From positions 100,534-164,533 of the forward strand of contig NZ_JANPLK010000051.1 in assembly GCF_031426495.1 (NCBI RefSeq): a DNA stretch of 64,000 bases. Direction: 5' to 3'. Shown here in pieces: positions 42,079 to 51,341 of the stretch (position 1 is the first letter of the stretch; each line of letters begins with the position of its first letter). The translations under genes were made by a program, and so were the position numbers. The notes beneath the pieces are model-generated. The model ran no database searches. It saw only the letters and a program-made list of their open reading frames with translations, and was not told where the DNA came from. Source of the DNA: Gemmatimonas sp. (GTDB taxonomy: Bacteria > Gemmatimonadota > Gemmatimonadetes > Gemmatimonadales > Gemmatimonadaceae).

Positions 42079-45000
42079 TCAGAACGTCCAGCTCCTAAAA
42101 AAGTCGATGCCGATCTGCGGTGGCGTCTGCTGGAACGTGCGGCTTATCCCTAGTCGTCCACAGGCTTGGGCACTGGAGCCCGGCTCCAATCCCAGCGCCA
42201 CGCTGAGGCCACCCTCAAAACGCCGCTCCACTTTCACTCCCAGCCCCTGAGCGAACAGGGACAAGGCGTCGCCGCCGCCCGACGTCTGGCTGGACAGCCC
42301 GCACAGCCCAGTACTGAACGTGAAGTACGTATTTCGGGCGATTTGACCGCCCACGCCAACCCGGGTGGAGGCGAGGATGCCCAAGCCATTCTCCCGGAGG
42401 TTGGCGGCATCGCCCGGATTGAGCGCGGTCGGCTCCACCTGCACCACGTCGAACCGGCCACCGGCGAGTCGGCTCGACAGATAGCTGCCGGCCAAACGGA
42501 GGGCGAGCGTGGCCCCCTGCTCGGCGTAGGGCGTGCCCAGCAGGGCGTACGCCGGCTCGCCGGTCACCAGGTAGCTCAGCATGTCGCTCTCGGGGAGCGG
42601 CGGGTTGTCGGCGCTGGACAGGGCCAGCGAGGGACGGTCGATCGTGCCGGCGATGTTCACGCGAATGCGCACGTCCTGCCGGTTCGAGTTCGGACGCGTC
42701 TCGCGAATGGTGTGCAGCGCCGTGATGTCGAGCGCGGGCTCGAGATCCGGGTCGCCGAAGAAGCGCACCAGACCACGCTCGACTTCGAAGCCGGGGCGGG
42801 CGATGCCGAGGTTGAGCTGATACGTGCCGCGGTCCACGGTGAGCGAGTCGGCCAGCGCGAGACGCGGTACCTGACCGTCGCGCGACAGCGCGCGCGTGAC
42901 GCGCAGCCCACCGCCAAGTTTGAGGTTCGCTTCCGGCGAGCGCAGCCACACATCGTCGCCGATGCTCACACGCACGTTGTCGAGCTGCAAGTTCTGCATG
43001 ATCGCCCGCGGCGCCGACGGCAACAGCCCATTCACGCCGAAGCGGGTGGTGTCGATGATATCGAGATTGTCGGTGAGATCGAGCGCGCGCCTCTGTGCGA
43101 GCGCGCGGATGTATACGCGCCCCCGATCGATCCGCACGGCCCCCTGCACGCGCGGTGCATCGCGCGATCCGGTGAGCGTGATCGGCGTGGTGGTGGTCAT
43201 CACGATCGACGCGGTGCGCGGCTTGTCGACGGCCTGAAACTCGTTCGCCGCCAAACGCAGATTGAAGGTCGGGTTCGCGATTTCGCGAATGCCGATCGAG
43301 CCGCTGATGCCGATGGAGTCCTGCGGCGCGCCACTCGTGGCACCGATGCGGCGAATCAGAATGCTGTCGCCGAACAAACCGATATCGGCCCGTGCCTTGT
43401 CGAGACGGATACCCAGGTTGTCGAGCGACAGCGACGCACTGTCGAGCCGCACTTCACCGCGCAGTCGCGGACGATCCCACGTGCCGGTCAGCGCGACGTC
43501 GGTGAACAGCCTGCCGCGGGCGCGTGTGACGTCGGGGAACACCGACTCCAGCAACGTGAGATCGGTCTGCTCGGTGACGATGCGGCCAGTGAGCGGTTCG
43601 TTCAGCTGACGCGTGCGGTTGCTGAACAGCGCCAGATCCAGCGGCAACGAGGCCGAGGCCTGCAGCGCGGGCTTTCCACCCAGTCGCAATGCCCCCTGGA
43701 CATTGAGGCGCAGCGAATCGTAGTGGGCCGTGGCGAACAGATCGCCGAAGCGCACGCGGCCGGCGACGGCATCGCGCAAGTCGACGGTGCCATCGATGCG
43801 GGGCTGCTCACGCGTACCGCTCAAGGCCATCGTCGCCGACGCCGTGCCGCGGGAGAGACCTGAGGTGCGGAGCAGACGACCGATGTCGGCGAGCGCGACG
43901 CGATCCGCCTCCACACGGCCGCTCACCACACCGCCCGCCGCCAGCGCGCCGCGCATCGAGATACGGCCGGTGTCGGTGTGCTGGAGCACCAGCGAATCGA
44001 GCGAGCCCAGCGTGCCATTCGTGCCGTTGGTGCCGTTGGTGCCGGTTGCACCGGGCATGAAGCGCAGCATGGCCGGCGCGACCAGCGCGAAGCCGCGCGG
44101 ACGAACCGACGCGCTGTCCACGCGCAGCGTGAGCGTATCGATGGTGACGACACTGGAGTCGCCGTTCCGTGCCAGGCCGCCGGCGATCGCGATACGCGAT
44201 TCCGACGGCGTGCGCATCTGCACCCCGAAGCGCTCGGCCAATCCGCCGCGAAGGGTGGACTGCCCCGCCGCTGACGCGATGTCGATGCCGGCGAAATTTG
44301 CCGAGTCCATCGTGGCGGAGAGGGACCCGTTCGCACCGCGCAACACATCGCGCACGGCGAGATCGACCGACGCCCGCTGCGTGCGAGACGTGGCCACGAT
44401 CACATCGCGGGCATCGCCCCGGAGGCGTAGATCGAGTCCACGGGCGTCGGTCGTATCGATCGATCCGGAAAGCTGACCCGACAGTTCGATCGATCCGCGC
44501 AGCGTGTCGCCAGCGAGCACGATCGCGCGCGTGGTGGAGTCCGACGGCGAAAGCCACGGCCGCAGTCCACCGAGCGAGTCGACGACCATCGAGATCGACA
44601 GCGAATCCCGCCGCGCCTTGGTGATCCCGAGGCCGCCGTGCGCGGTGAGTCGGACCGCCGAACTCTCGATCGTGAGCGTGTCGACACGCACATGACCGGA
44701 GTCGAAGTGCACCACCGCCGTTCCGCCGAACAGCCGCGCATCGGCCACGCGGGAGAACTGATCCACCGAGGCGCGCAACGAACCGCGCAGTGTCTCGACC
44801 GTGGCCGCGCTCATGTCGACGGTGCCGAGTATGTTGAGCGACGTGATCGGAAAGCGATTGTCGCCCAGCAGATTCTGCAGATTGCCGCCGCGCACACGCC
44901 ACTGTCCGGTGGCACCCATCTCGGGCTCGAGCGCGTCAGCGCTACCGGTGAACGAGATCTCGCCGCCCTCACCCGCGAGTGTGGTCTGCACCTCGAACTT

Positions 45001-46806
45001 CTCGGCCATGCCGGCGGCCTTGATGCGACCCACCGCCGAACCGCGCAGCGGCAGCGACGGGTACGAGCGTGACATCGTGGTGTACGACAGCGGCACGGCT
45101 TGCATATCCACATCGAACTTCACGCCTTCGGTGAGCAGCGTGAAATGTCCGTCGCCGGTGAAGCGCGACGGCAGACCCGGGCCGTCTACGTGTTCGATGT
45201 CGGCCTTCGAGAAGTAGGCGTCGTACCAGAGAGAATCGAGGCGCATGGTGCCGCGCGCGACACCATTGAGCTCGGGGAAGAGCGGATTCACGAAGCGCGG
45301 CGTGCGCATATCGAGCTGCTGCAACTCGAGATCGACGCCCTTGAGAATGGCTTCGGCCGGCGTGAAGATATCGACGATGCCCCGCACGCGGGCGCGCGAG
45401 ACCGCACCGGGCACGTGGCTGTCGGAAAACGTGAGCTGCGCGTCGTCGAGCTGCCAATTCGTGACCGGCCCGCCGCGCGCGATCACGCGGCCCGTGACGT
45501 TACCCTGCCAGTCATACGGGAACGGCTCGCCGTTGAACCAGCGCAGCAACGCCGTGTTGGCGGGCAAGAGCTCGAGGTCGACATCGTTCACCTTGAGCAC
45601 CGGTCCACCCACGGCGAACGTCATGTTGCCCTTGAGTCGCGACTTCAGCGCGCGGGCATCCATGTCACGCAATCCGTACTCGAGGATCGCGAGATTCTTC
45701 GGGTCGTTCTTGATCGTGATGAAGGTGCTGCCTCCGCCACTCCAGGGCAGCGTCTCATCGATCCACGACATGTCGGCCATCGCCACGCTGTCGCCCTTGA
45801 GCTTCACATCGTAGCGCACCGGCAGGCCACTGCCCCACACCACTTTCGCGCTGCCGTGCGCGCCAGAGTTGGCGAGGTTGAAGCTCACGTCGTCCATCCA
45901 GAGCGAATCGGCGACTTTGCGCACGGTGCTCTTCATGTTGCGGAACCAGAACGGCGGATAGATCCACACCACGTCCATCTTCCGCATGGCCAGCTTCATA
46001 CCCGCCGAATCGGGATCGGCGAAGCGCGATCGGCCCAGCGTGAGCCCACCACGCACGAAGCGGTACACGCGCACGAAGCGATTACCGTCGCGGCGCACTT
46101 CGCCGTCGAGGCGGGTGAGATTGAACGCGAGCGCGCTGTCGCGCTTGGCGCCTTTGAGGGTATCGGAGAGCACCCACGGCAAGCGCGCCGTGAACGTCAG
46201 CTCGCGGATCGTGGTCGTATCGATGACGATGTACTCACCGAAACGACTCCTGGACTTCGACGACAGGATACCGGTCCTTCGGAGCGCACGCTTCCAGTTC
46301 CAGTCGTCATTGCCGTAGTCGATCATCGTGATCGACGGCCGCGTGACCTCGAGTGACTTGATCACGATGCGCCGATCGAGCAGATCGCGCGGATCGTAGT
46401 TGGCTCGGATGGGACCACTGCTCAGGAACGGCGTGCCGTCGGCACTGCGGATGTCGATCGAGTCGATGGTGATGTCGGTGAACAGCGTCCCGCTCACCTT
46501 GCCCACGTAGATCTTGCCCGGAATGGCCGCCGAAATCGCCGGCACCACCACGCGCATGATGGCCGCGCGTCCGCGATCGGTTTGCGTAAGCGCGGCCACA
46601 CCCCCCACAATCAGCGCCACGATCGAGAGCAACACGGCGGCTGTGGCCAACACCACCGTCCGTCGCCGGATACGACGCGACCCGCGCTTCTCCGGGATCG
46701 GCACAGCGAACGCGTCGTGATTCAGCTCGTCATGCGACTCGTCATGCGACGCGTCATGCGACTCGTCATTCGACATCGCGTTGTGGGGCGTCGGATCGTC
46801 GCGCAT
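42079..46806 (-). CDS. tamB: TamB-like (DUF490/AsmA-type) inner-membrane lipid/OMP assembly protein
   Basis: 1575 residues. A short cytoplasmic head with tandem His-Asp repeats (ESHDASHDESHDE), one transmembrane helix (about residues 55-80, VVLATAAVLLSIVALIVGG), then a very long periplasmic beta-helix region with many repeated strand units, and the conserved C-terminal DUF490 block (GDPDLEPALDITA; PLPESDMLSYLVTGEP; TRVGVGGQIARNTYFTFS). TamB-family proteins bridge inner and outer membranes to move phospholipids or help fold outer-membrane proteins. The ATG overlaps the TamA-like stop. A TNG repeat near residue 925 comes from 9-bp DNA repeats (about 44017-44042). The start at 46806 excludes about 120 upstream residues that belong to the other gene. 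Confidence 0.9.
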   Translation of the reverse strand: MRDDPTPHNAMSNDESHDASHDESHDELNHDAFAVPIPEKRGSRRIRRRTVVLATAAVLLSIVALIVGGVAALTQTDRGRAAIMRVVVPAISAAIPGKIYVGKVSGTLFTDITIDSIDIRSADGTPFLSSGPIRANYDPRDLLDRRIVIKSLEVTRPSITMIDYGNDDWNWKRALRRTGILSSKSRSRFGEYIVIDTTTIRELTFTARLPWVLSDTLKGAKRDSALAFNLTRLDGEVRRDGNRFVRVYRFVRGGLTLGRSRFADPDSAGMKLAMRKMDVVWIYPPFWFRNMKSTVRKVADSLWMDDVSFNLANSGAHGSAKVVWGSGLPVRYDVKLKGDSVAMADMSWIDETLPWSGGGSTFITIKNDPKNLAILEYGLRDMDARALKSRLKGNMTFAVGGPVLKVNDVDLELLPANTALLRWFNGEPFPYDWQGNVTGRVIARGGPVTNWQLDDAQLTFSDSHVPGAVSRARVRGIVDIFTPAEAILKGVDLELQQLDMRTPRFVNPLFPELNGVARGTMRLDSLWYDAYFSKADIEHVDGPGLPSRFTGDGHFTLLTEGVKFDVDMQAVPLSYTTMSRSYPSLPLRGSAVGRIKAAGMAEKFEVQTTLAGEGGEISFTGSADALEPEMGATGQWRVRGGNLQNLLGDNRFPITSLNILGTVDMSAATVETLRGSLRASVDQFSRVADARLFGGTAVVHFDSGHVRVDTLTIESSAVRLTAHGGLGITKARRDSLSISMVVDSLGGLRPWLSPSDSTTRAIVLAGDTLRGSIELSGQLSGSIDTTDARGLDLRLRGDARDVIVATSRTQRASVDLAVRDVLRGANGSLSATMDSANFAGIDIASAAGQSTLRGGLAERFGVQMRTPSESRIAIAGGLARNGDSSVVTIDTLTLRVDSASVRPRGFALVAPAMLRFMPGATGTNGTNGTNGTLGSLDSLVLQHTDTGRISMRGALAAGGVVSGRVEADRVALADIGRLLRTSGLSRGTASATMALSGTREQPRIDGTVDLRDAVAGRVRFGDLFATAHYDSLRLNVQGALRLGGKPALQASASLPLDLALFSNRTRQLNEPLTGRIVTEQTDLTLLESVFPDVTRARGRLFTDVALTGTWDRPRLRGEVRLDSASLSLDNLGIRLDKARADIGLFGDSILIRRIGATSGAPQDSIGISGSIGIREIANPTFNLRLAANEFQAVDKPRTASIVMTTTTPITLTGSRDAPRVQGAVRIDRGRVYIRALAQRRALDLTDNLDIIDTTRFGVNGLLPSAPRAIMQNLQLDNVRVSIGDDVWLRSPEANLKLGGGLRVTRALSRDGQVPRLALADSLTVDRGTYQLNLGIARPGFEVERGLVRFFGDPDLEPALDITALHTIRETRPNSNRQDVRIRVNIAGTIDRPSLALSSADNPPLPESDMLSYLVTGEPAYALLGTPYAEQGATLALRLAGSYLSSRLAGGRFDVVQVEPTALNPGDAANLRENGLGILASTRVGVGGQIARNTYFTFSTGLCGLSSQTSGGGDALSLFAQGLGVKVERRFEGGLSVALGLEPGSSAQACGRLGISRTFQQTPPQIGIDFFRSWTF

Positions 46807-49046
46807 CAGAACGCCTGCCCGATCCAGATGCTCGGATTCAGGCGCCGCAAGAACCCGGTGCCCCGCGTGGGGCGAAAGCTGTTGGGACAGCTGCCCTTTT
46901 CCTGCTCCGGCGGCGCGCCAGTTGTGCCCGACGCATTCACCGACAGCCCGTTGCCGGGGCTCACGCAGTACAGCGGCGCGACACCGGCCTGCAGCGGCGC
47001 GTTGTAGTACGCCGCGCCCGCCGGCAAGCGATAACCGTTGTAGCCCAGGTCCACGCGAATCGCGCCAAAGGGCGACGCGATGCGAATGCCCATGCCCGGC
47101 GTGATCTTCACCGACGGCCCTTCGTCGCTCAGCGACGCGGCCCGCGAGGTCGTGCCACGATTCCACAGCTTTCCGGCGTCGGCGAACACCGCGATCTGCA
47201 GCAACCTCGGCGCGATCGGACTCGGGAACTGCGCCTCGAGATTGCCCACGATGAGCGTGTTGCCACCGGTCGGCACCACGCGCTCAGTTACCGAGCTGGA
47301 GTCGGCACGATACAACGTTTGTCCGTTGACGGTGTTCGTGTCGTAGCGGCTCACGATGTATACCGCCGGCCCAAGTTCGTTCTGTCGGAAGCCACGCACC
47401 GTGGTTGGACCGCCCGCGTACAACCGCTCCTGTGGCGGAATGAAGCCGCCCGTACGCGGCGTCGTGCCACCACCGTACACCACGCCACCGCGCAGATGCG
47501 CGACCAGCGTGGCGCCACCACGCAGTGCACGATACCACGACACGTCACCGGTGCCGCGATTGAATTGCTGCGAACGATCGGAGCCAATGAGCGTGCTCGC
47601 ATGACGCACGTTCAACCGCACCGTACTGCCACCGGTGGGCCGCAACGGATCGTTCACGCGTTCGCGCACGATCGAGTATTCCAACGCGGCCAAACGATTG
47701 TTGCGCTGCAAAAACGTGCGCGACTCGTTGTCGCACGCATTGAACACGGCGCAGAAAAACGCGGGCTCCGCCTCGGTACGACCCAGCTCCACCTGATAGC
47801 TCAGCGTGCTCGGCACGCGCGCAATCGGAAACGGATCGGTCACCGACAGCGCCCCACCGATCGGCGTGCGACGCAGGAACGCCTTGTACTCGGACAGCGT
47901 GGAGCTGAACAGCGTGAGCGACGGCACACGCGCCTGATTGGCCCGCACCGGCTGTCGCACGGTCATCGACGTGTAGTAGTTCAGCGTGCGGCTGTACGGA
48001 TCGCTGCGCGCCTGTCCCTGACAGAGATTCGGCGCGCCGTCGAGCGGATCACCGAGTCCGATCTTGCTCACACGACCGGTGAGTTCCAAGCGCTGCGCAA
48101 AGGGCAGGAAGTCACGATCGGTGAGCGAACCCTGCATGCGGAAGCAATCGAGCGTGGCCCAGCCCAATCCGCCGCGCGCCGCCCAGCGATCACCCTCCAC
48201 CAGCCGCACCACGAGGTTCACGATCGAGTCGCCCGCCGGCTGGATGCTGTCGGGCTGCAGATCGACGCGCTGAAAGGCGTCGGTCTGATAGAGATTGCGC
48301 TGCGCGTCGATGATCGCGCGGGCCGAATACCAGTCACCCGTCTTGAGTGCCATCGCCCGACGGACCGTGGCATCGGAGACGCGCCGGTTGTCGTCGCCGG
48401 CGTCTACCTCGAGCGCGATACGACCGAGCTTGGCCCGTACACCAGGCACCACCGACACTTCGACATCGGCCGTGCGCAACACGGTGTTCGTAGTATAGGC
48501 CACCAACGCCTCGGCCTGCGGCCAGCCCTTGTTGCGCAGCCGTCGCACGAGGGTGTCCCGACCGGCTTCGAGCGCACCACGATCGAACACGCCACCAACG
48601 GCCAACGGGAAATCACGCGCCGCGTCGCGTACGTCGGGGTGGATCTCGAGCCCCTGCAGCGCGAGCGCCGTAATGCGCATCGGCTCGCCTTCGCGAATGG
48701 TGAACGTGATCTCGATCACACCGGGCTTCACCGTGGTGACCGTGGTGTCCACCTTCACATCGAGAAAGCCGCGCCGGCGATACAGGGTCTCGAGCCGCTG
48801 TACATCCCGCGAGAACTCCACTGGGTCGAGGCAGCGCCGCTCGCCGATGACTGGTAATCCGGCAACGGACGACGGGGATGTGGCCACCGTGGCCGCGAGG
48901 GCGACAGCGGCATATTCGCGATTCCCGGCGAATCGGAGCGCACGCACTTCACGGTCGCCGCGATCGCAGGACAGATCCTGGGCGGCGGCCGGACGCGCGA
49001 CCGAAAGTGTTGCGAGCGCGAAGAGGAGATGGACGAGAGGTCGCAC
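46806..49046 (-). CDS. BamA/TamA-type Omp85 outer-membrane protein
   Basis: 746 residues from GTG. A signal peptide (MRPLVHLLFALATLSVARPAAAQ), then POTRA-type repeats (REVRALRFAGNREYAAVALAATV; LETLYRRRGFLDVKVDTTVT; ITALALQGLEIHPDV; RLRNKGWPQAEALV), and a 16-strand barrel. The barrel motif GPTTVRGFRQNELGP provides the loop-6 VRGF, and the final strands contain FGAIRVDLGYNG. Omp85 proteins assemble outer-membrane beta barrels. Its direct overlap with the TamB-like gene makes a TamA role more likely than BamA, although a BamA gene could be elsewhere. Confidence 0.9.
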   Translation of the reverse strand: MRPLVHLLFALATLSVARPAAAQDLSCDRGDREVRALRFAGNREYAAVALAATVATSPSSVAGLPVIGERRCLDPVEFSRDVQRLETLYRRRGFLDVKVDTTVTTVKPGVIEITFTIREGEPMRITALALQGLEIHPDVRDAARDFPLAVGGVFDRGALEAGRDTLVRRLRNKGWPQAEALVAYTTNTVLRTADVEVSVVPGVRAKLGRIALEVDAGDDNRRVSDATVRRAMALKTGDWYSARAIIDAQRNLYQTDAFQRVDLQPDSIQPAGDSIVNLVVRLVEGDRWAARGGLGWATLDCFRMQGSLTDRDFLPFAQRLELTGRVSKIGLGDPLDGAPNLCQGQARSDPYSRTLNYYTSMTVRQPVRANQARVPSLTLFSSTLSEYKAFLRRTPIGGALSVTDPFPIARVPSTLSYQVELGRTEAEPAFFCAVFNACDNESRTFLQRNNRLAALEYSIVRERVNDPLRPTGGSTVRLNVRHASTLIGSDRSQQFNRGTGDVSWYRALRGGATLVAHLRGGVVYGGGTTPRTGGFIPPQERLYAGGPTTVRGFRQNELGPAVYIVSRYDTNTVNGQTLYRADSSSVTERVVPTGGNTLIVGNLEAQFPSPIAPRLLQIAVFADAGKLWNRGTTSRAASLSDEGPSVKITPGMGIRIASPFGAIRVDLGYNGYRLPAGAAYYNAPLQAGVAPLYCVSPGNGLSVNASGTTGAPPEQEKGSCPNSFRPTRGTGFLRRLNPSIWIGQAF

Positions 49047-49095
49047 GTTCTATAGCGTTGAAGCTCACGTGGGATCGCCCCTCAGTCAACCGCAC

Positions 49096-50730
49096 ATGTC
49101 ATCGATTCGCCCGTCACGTTCGTTCTGCTCGCGGCTCTCGCCGTACACCATGGTCTGCACCATGCTGGTGAGCACCGTGCTGGTCAGCACGCTGGCCGGC
49201 TGCCGCACCGGCGAGGCGACTCCTGACCGTCACGCGCTCATCGACTCACGCGATTGGTACGATCCGCGTTCGCTCGATCCGGCCAAGGCCACTGACGTGC
49301 CCAGCGGACGGGCCGTGGCGTATCTGTTCGACGGCCTCACCAAGTTCACCCCCGCTGGTCAGGTGCAGCCGTCGATCGCGCGGTCGTGGGACGTCTCGCC
49401 CGACGGCCTGCAGTACACGTTCCACCTGCGTGCCGACGTCCGCTTCCATGACGGCGCGCCGCTGCTCGCGCGCCATGTCGCCCAGTCGTTTCGCCGCGTG
49501 CTCGACCCGGCCACCAAGAGCGGCACGGTGTGGCCGCTCTACCCGATCAAAGGCGCCCGCGCCTTCGCCGACGGCAAGTCTGACGGCAAGGGCACCGCAC
49601 TCGGCATCGAGACGCCAAACGACACGACGGTCATCATTACGCTCGACGAGCCGTTCGCGATCTTCCCGAAGCTGCTCGCCATGCCCGTGGCGTCGATCCT
49701 CCCCGACTCGGTCGGCGTCGACTTCAGTGAGCACCCCATCGGCACCGGACCGTGGAAGCTCGTGGAGTGGAAGCACGACGACTATCTCAAGTTCGCCCGC
49801 AACGCCACGTACTTCGGCGGCGCGCCCTCCATCGACACCCTGATCGCCCGCATCATCCCCGAGCCGTCCACTGCCGTCGCCGAGTTCGAAGCCGGCACGG
49901 TCGACATTCTCTACGTGCCGGAAGACCAGACGCGCGACTGGGAAGAGACCGACACGAAGAAGGCCACGCTCGTGAGCGCACCGGCGCTGCGCTTGTGGTA
50001 CATGGGCGTGAACGTCACGCGCGGCCCGCTGAAAGACGTGCGCGTGCGACAGGCGATCGCCCACGCCATCGACGTCCCCACCCTCCTCGCCCAGCTCCTC
50101 GCCGGCCGCGGCACCATCGCCGCCGGCGTGATCCCGCCCACGCTCGAAGGCTTCGACAAGGCACGGCAGCCATACGCGTACGACACCCTCGCCGCGCGCA
50201 AACTCCTTGCTGACGCCGGCTACGCCAACGGCATCGACCTCGAGTTGTGGAGTTCGCAAACCGCACCCATGCCGCGCCTCGCGCAGGCCATTCAAGCGTA
50301 TCTCGCCACGGTGGGCGTTCGCATCAAGCTCGTGCAACGCGATGCCAGCTCCATGCGCGCCGCCGCCCGCGCCGGACAAACAGACCTGGTCGTGAAGGAC
50401 TGGTACGCCGATTACCCCGACGCCGAGAACTTCCTGTATCCGCTGCTGCACACCGCGAACCGCGGCGCCGGCGGCAATGTGTCGTTCTTCAGCGACGCCA
50501 CGTTCGATCGATTGGTCGACGCGTCACGGCGCGAGAGCGACGCGGCCAAGCGCGCGGTGTTGTATGCGGCGGCGGACTCGGTGGGCTATGCACAAGTCGG
50601 CATGGTGCCCCTGTTTTTCTACAACGAGGTGTACGCGGTACAACCGTGGGTCAAAGGATTCGAAGTTCCGGTCATTTTTAATGGGCAACGATGGGAGAAG
50701 GTTACGATGGGGACTGATAAGAAGCGCTAA
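49096..50730 (+). CDS. Peptide ABC transporter substrate-binding lipoprotein (SBP family 5)
   Basis: 544 residues. An N-terminal lipobox (LVSTLAGC, Cys36) marks it as an inner-membrane lipoprotein processed by Lgt. The family 5 fold follows: RDWYDPRSLDPAKATDVPSGRAVAYLFDGL, ARSWDVSPDGLQYTFHLRADVRFHDG, HPIGTGPWKLVEWKHDDYLKFARN and VRVRQAIAHAIDVPTLLAQLL. It should deliver di- or oligopeptides (or another cargo) to DppB/DppC-type permeases. DppB is at 52580 on the same strand, separated by the four-helix-bundle gene and the GGDEF gene. The last codons and TAA (AAGCGCTAA) are part of array H. Confidence 0.9.
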   Translation: MSSIRPSRSFCSRLSPYTMVCTMLVSTVLVSTLAGCRTGEATPDRHALIDSRDWYDPRSLDPAKATDVPSGRAVAYLFDGLTKFTPAGQVQPSIARSWDVSPDGLQYTFHLRADVRFHDGAPLLARHVAQSFRRVLDPATKSGTVWPLYPIKGARAFADGKSDGKGTALGIETPNDTTVIITLDEPFAIFPKLLAMPVASILPDSVGVDFSEHPIGTGPWKLVEWKHDDYLKFARNATYFGGAPSIDTLIARIIPEPSTAVAEFEAGTVDILYVPEDQTRDWEETDTKKATLVSAPALRLWYMGVNVTRGPLKDVRVRQAIAHAIDVPTLLAQLLAGRGTIAAGVIPPTLEGFDKARQPYAYDTLAARKLLADAGYANGIDLELWSSQTAPMPRLAQAIQAYLATVGVRIKLVQRDASSMRAAARAGQTDLVVKDWYADYPDAENFLYPLLHTANRGAGGNVSFFSDATFDRLVDASRRESDAAKRAVLYAAADSVGYAQVGMVPLFFYNEVYAVQPWVKGFEVPVIFNGQRWEKVTMGTDKKR

Positions 50731-50791
50731 GAGTGAACGGCGCTAAAAGTCACAGGCGCTAAAAGTCAGAAGCGCTAAGAATTAGGGGCGA
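50722..50791. repeat. Array H, left arm (16-bp unit family)
   Basis: Starts inside the stop codon of the binding-protein gene: AAGCGCTAAGAGTGAAC, then GGCGCTAAAAGTCAC, AGGCGCTAAAAGTCAG, AAGCGCTAAGAATTAG. It fills the gap before the four-helix-bundle gene. Same unit as array G. Confidence 0.9.
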
Positions 50792-50859
50792 AACTACGAA
50801 CGGCGTTGGGATGTGCGTGGTCGCGGGCTTTTGGTGACGGTGGTTGGGCATGGGCGCAC

Positions 50860-50865
50860 TACCGT
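50860..50865 (+). promoter_or_regulatory. Putative -10 box for leaderless four-helix-bundle gene
   Basis: TACCGT ends 5 nt before the ATG at 50871, which supports that start over an upstream ATG at 50844. Confidence 0.4.
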
Positions 50866-50870
50866 GCGCT

Positions 50871-51254
50871 ATGCCAAACCACTTCGACCTCCGTGTGTAC
50901 GACGCGGCGTGCCAACTCAGCACCGTCGTGATCGACTCCCTCGATCATTGCGAGTGCAGCCGCGTGCCTGGGCTTTGTGCGCAGTTGATCAGCGCGGTCG
51001 GCTCGATCGCCGCGAATACCTCGGAAGGCGCCGGTCGCGGAACGGCCCCACAGTTCCTCAATCAGTTGCGAATCGCCTTGGGCTCCGCCAACGAAACCCG
51101 CACGCATCTCATGCGTGCACGCAACGAGGCGAGATTGGCAACCAAGCCGTACTTCCTCTGCGATTCGAAGGCGCTAGTCACCGCAAGGATGCTGGCGTCC
51201 CTCATCCGCCGAATCGAGGAAGACGAGGCCCGGCGGAAGAACGAGCGCAGTTAG
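50871..51254 (+). CDS. Four-helix-bundle protein (23S rRNA IVS / Avd-like family)
   Basis: About 127 residues, mostly helix: MPNHFDLRVYDAACQLSTVV, GLCAQLISAVGSIAANTSEGAGRGT, FLNQLRIALGSANETRTHLMRA and a C-terminal basic helix (ALVTARMLASLIRRIEEDE). The SIAANTSEGAGR helix-turn is typical of the small pentameric four-helix-bundle family found in 23S rRNA intervening sequences and related to Avd of diversity-generating retroelements. These proteins bind nucleic acid; their function outside those systems is unclear. The gene sits alone between inverted arms of array H, with its stop TAG directly followed by the right arm. Confidence 0.8.
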   Translation: MPNHFDLRVYDAACQLSTVVIDSLDHCECSRVPGLCAQLISAVGSIAANTSEGAGRGTAPQFLNQLRIALGSANETRTHLMRARNEARLATKPYFLCDSKALVTARMLASLIRRIEEDEARRKNERS

Positions 51255-51256
51255 CA

Positions 51257-51341
51257 GTTCACGCCGTTGATTCTTAGCGCTTCTGATTCTTAGCGCCGTT
51301 CACTCTTAGCGCTTTTGACTTTTAGCGCCGTTCGCCGTTCA
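51257..51341. repeat. Array H, right arm
   Basis: Reverse-complement units: GTTCACGCCGTTGATTCTTAGCGC and onward with CTCTTAGCGC and TTTTAGCGCC forms. The last three bases are the TGA of the minus-strand GGDEF gene. With the left arm at 50722-50791 it forms an inverted frame around the four-helix-bundle gene. Confidence 0.9.

Noticed and set aside
42166..43863. 565-codon plus-strand open frame opposite tamB
   Set aside because: Antisense to conserved TamB C-terminal coding sequence, with high Arg/Gly/His composition typical of GC shadows.
50871..51254. rRNA intervening sequence or diversity-generating retroelement
   Set aside because: No 23S rRNA, reverse transcriptase or variable/template repeat pair is visible; only the four-helix protein and array arms are present.
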